Source: Caenispirillum bisanense
GTDB taxonomy: Bacteria > Pseudomonadota > Alphaproteobacteria > Rhodospirillales > UBA2165
Assembly: GCA_945877815.1 (NCBI GenBank)
Contig: CAMDWJ010000021.1
Coordinates: 1-64,000 of the forward strand
Reading direction: 5' to 3'
DNA: 64,000 bases
Part shown: positions 62,697 to 64,000 of the stretch, piece by piece
How the letters are laid out: every line of letters begins with the position of its first letter
How positions within the stretch are numbered: position 1 is the stretch's first letter
Notes under the pieces: generated by a model
Databases searched by the model: none
What the model was told of the DNA's origin: nothing
The model's input: the letters and a program-made list of their open reading frames with translations, nothing else
Made by a program: the position numbers and the translations under genes

Positions 62697-62752
62697 CGCG
62701 GTGTCATCCCTGGGGGCCTGTTCAATCTTACATGCACTAGAGTAATGTAAAT

Positions 62753-62767
62753 ATACTATTTTAGTAT
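62753..62767. promoter_or_regulatory. LysR-type operator box
   Basis: ATAC-TATTTTA-GTAT is a symmetric T-N11-A motif of the form recognised by LysR-type regulators, and lies in the AT-rich divergent region between the LysR gene and the oxidoreductase gene. Binding is inferred from the motif and position. Confidence 0.6.
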
Positions 62768-62822
62768 TAGATTTTATGAGCAGCGTTACATACTCTGCCT
62801 TTAGCTGGACGAAAGATTCAGC

Positions 62823-64000
62823 ATGGGAAGGCATATAGCAATAATGGGCACACGGGCTGAAATGGCCGAAGGCCAGGTACTTCGCATCGGCATCGTCGGG
62901 ATGGGCGGCGCCGCCGTGAACATGCTGCCGGCTTTCAAGCGTAGCCCACAATTCCGTATCGCCGCTGCGGCCGATCTCGATACCGACATTCTTGCCCGCT
63001 TCAGCAGCGATTTTCCGGGCACAGCAACCTTCCGGAGCGTTGAGGCGATGGCGGCGTGCGCCGACATCGACCTCATTTACATTGCGACGCCAAGTGTGCT
63101 CCATGCCGAGCACGCGCGCTTGGCGCTTGAGGGCGGCAAGCATGTGCTGATTGAAAAGCCGATGGCGGTGACCCTCGATGAAGCCGACGCGATGATCGCG
63201 GCGGCCGATGCGAACGGCGTCCTGCTCGGCGTCAACGTCAAGCACAGCTTCGAGCCGCGCGTGCTCAAAATCCGCGAGTTCGTGCGCAGCGGTGAACTCG
63301 GCAAGCTGCGGATGCTGCACAGCTGGCGCTATGTCGACTGGCTCTACCGGCCGCGCACCGCAGAGGAGCTGACGCCGGGCTGGGGCAGCGGCATCTTGTG
63401 GCGCCAAGGACCGCACCAGCTCGATATCGTACGAACCATTTGCGGCGGCATGCTGCGCAGCATCCGCGGCTCCTGCCAGACCTTCGATCCGGCGCGGCGG
63501 GTGACCGGCGCTTACACGGGATTTCTCGAGTTCGACGACGACATCGTCGCCAGCGTCGTCTGCAGCGGTTACGACCATTTCGATTCGCAGTCCCTGGTCT
63601 ATGGCTTCGACGGTGGGGCGCCGTCCGGCGATCCCACGCGCCACGCGCGCGCACGCCGCGAACTTGCGAGCCATGCCGGCGAGCCCGGCTGGGAGGCCGA
63701 GGCCGCCGCTTCCGAGCGCTATGGCGGTGGGCGAGACAGCGGTGCACCTGCCGGAGAACCGAAGAGCGTGCAGGCATCGGGCGTCGCAGCCCCGGGCGGT
63801 GGCTGGCTCAGCAGCGGGCCGCTGATCGCAAGCTTCGAACGCGCCGACGTGCGGCTGACGCGCGCGGGGCTCGTCGTCGATGCCGACGACCGGCAATGGA
63901 AGATCGAGTTTCCGCGCGGCTGGGACGGACGCGACGGTAGACTGGCGAGCTTCTATCACGCGATCGCCAACGGTGCGCCGATGCCAGCCGACGGGCGCTG
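62823..64000 (+). CDS. Gfo/Idh/MocA-family oxidoreductase (partial, runs off window)
   Basis: At least 392 residues are encoded before the window ends. The Rossmann start IGIVGMGGAAVNMLPAF, the strand IYIATPSVLHAEHARLAL and the EKP motif (HVLIEKPMAVTLDEADAM) identify this NAD(P)-dependent dehydrogenase family, which often acts on sugars, inositols or aromatic/phthalate dihydrodiols. In-frame ATGs at 62823, 62844 and 62862 are all possible starts. The 3' end lies outside. Control by the divergent LysR protein is likely. Confidence 0.88.
   Translation, partial: MGRHIAIMGTRAEMAEGQVLRIGIVGMGGAAVNMLPAFKRSPQFRIAAAADLDTDILARFSSDFPGTATFRSVEAMAACADIDLIYIATPSVLHAEHARLALEGGKHVLIEKPMAVTLDEADAMIAAADANGVLLGVNVKHSFEPRVLKIREFVRSGELGKLRMLHSWRYVDWLYRPRTAEELTPGWGSGILWRQGPHQLDIVRTICGGMLRSIRGSCQTFDPARRVTGAYTGFLEFDDDIVASVVCSGYDHFDSQSLVYGFDGGAPSGDPTRHARARRELASHAGEPGWEAEAAASERYGGGRDSGAPAGEPKSVQASGVAAPGGGWLSSGPLIASFERADVRLTRAGLVVDADDRQWKIEFPRGWDGRDGRLASFYHAIANGAPMPADGR

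Noticed and set aside
62697-63959. Long minus-strand extension upstream of the LysR gene
   Set aside because: It is antisense to the oxidoreductase with the EKP motif and has no recognisable domain; the LysR helix-turn-helix defines the start.

Overview
The window looks like chromosomal DNA of a GC-rich alphaproteobacterium, probably of the Rhodospirillales/Rhodospirillaceae type. This rests on the complete hopanoid locus with HpnN, the MEP-pathway genes ispG and ispH, the TauD, enolase-superfamily and Fe3+-type ABC transporter cassettes, and dispersed short palindromes built on ATGCCCGGA/TCCGGGCAT. No rRNA is present. The only tRNA found is tRNA-Phe(GAA). Taxonomy is inferred, not proven.

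Layout. (1) 1-7.1 kb is a scarred region: an ankyrin protein, an exported deaminase, an MFS permease, and nested insertion-sequence debris (IS3 3' piece, IS481 5' piece, complete IS21-type element, IS3 5' piece). (2) 7.1-19.1 kb is a catabolic cassette. A dehydratase and an IclR regulator are divergent from an operon encoding a three-component ABC transporter with two binding proteins, three Fe(II)/2-oxoglutarate dioxygenases, a 2-hydroxyacid dehydrogenase and a second enolase-superfamily enzyme. Imperfect direct repeats 12,328 bp apart bracket it. (3) 19.6-24 kb holds an oxidoreductase, a phosphoribosyltransferase-like protein and Tex. (4) 24.3-27.9 kb is a sulfide/sulfur operon (fccA, fccB, YeeE-type transporter, SoxY-SoxZ fusion). 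(5) 28-33.5 kb has a thiolase-like/DUF35 pair, a pentapeptide-repeat operon, a CaiB-type protein and an acyl-CoA dehydrogenase.

(6) 33.5-54.2 kb is the most striking part, a hopanoid locus: hpnN, hpnA, ispH-hpnH, hpnG, shc, hpnD, hpnB, hpnC and ispG. Inserted between hpnN and hpnA is a phosphonate module: phnW, phosphonopyruvate decarboxylase, a PEP mutase-nucleotidyltransferase fusion, a PhyH-type oxygenase and a second nucleotidyltransferase. Together these predict PEP -> phosphonopyruvate -> phosphonoacetaldehyde -> 2-aminoethylphosphonate -> CMP-activated form. The second nucleotidyltransferase is translationally coupled to hpnA. A phosphonate-modified hopanoid or other phosphonolipid is a testable hypothesis. 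No hpnE is seen.

(7) 54.3-64 kb is accessory DNA starting at tRNA-Phe: a decayed integrase, a ParDE-type toxin-antitoxin pair, two IS3 remnants in the same orientation flanking a binding protein and a Rieske oxygenase, a double carboxymuconolactone decarboxylase-like protein, a LysR regulator with a matching operator, and a Gfo/Idh/MocA oxidoreductase cut by the window end.
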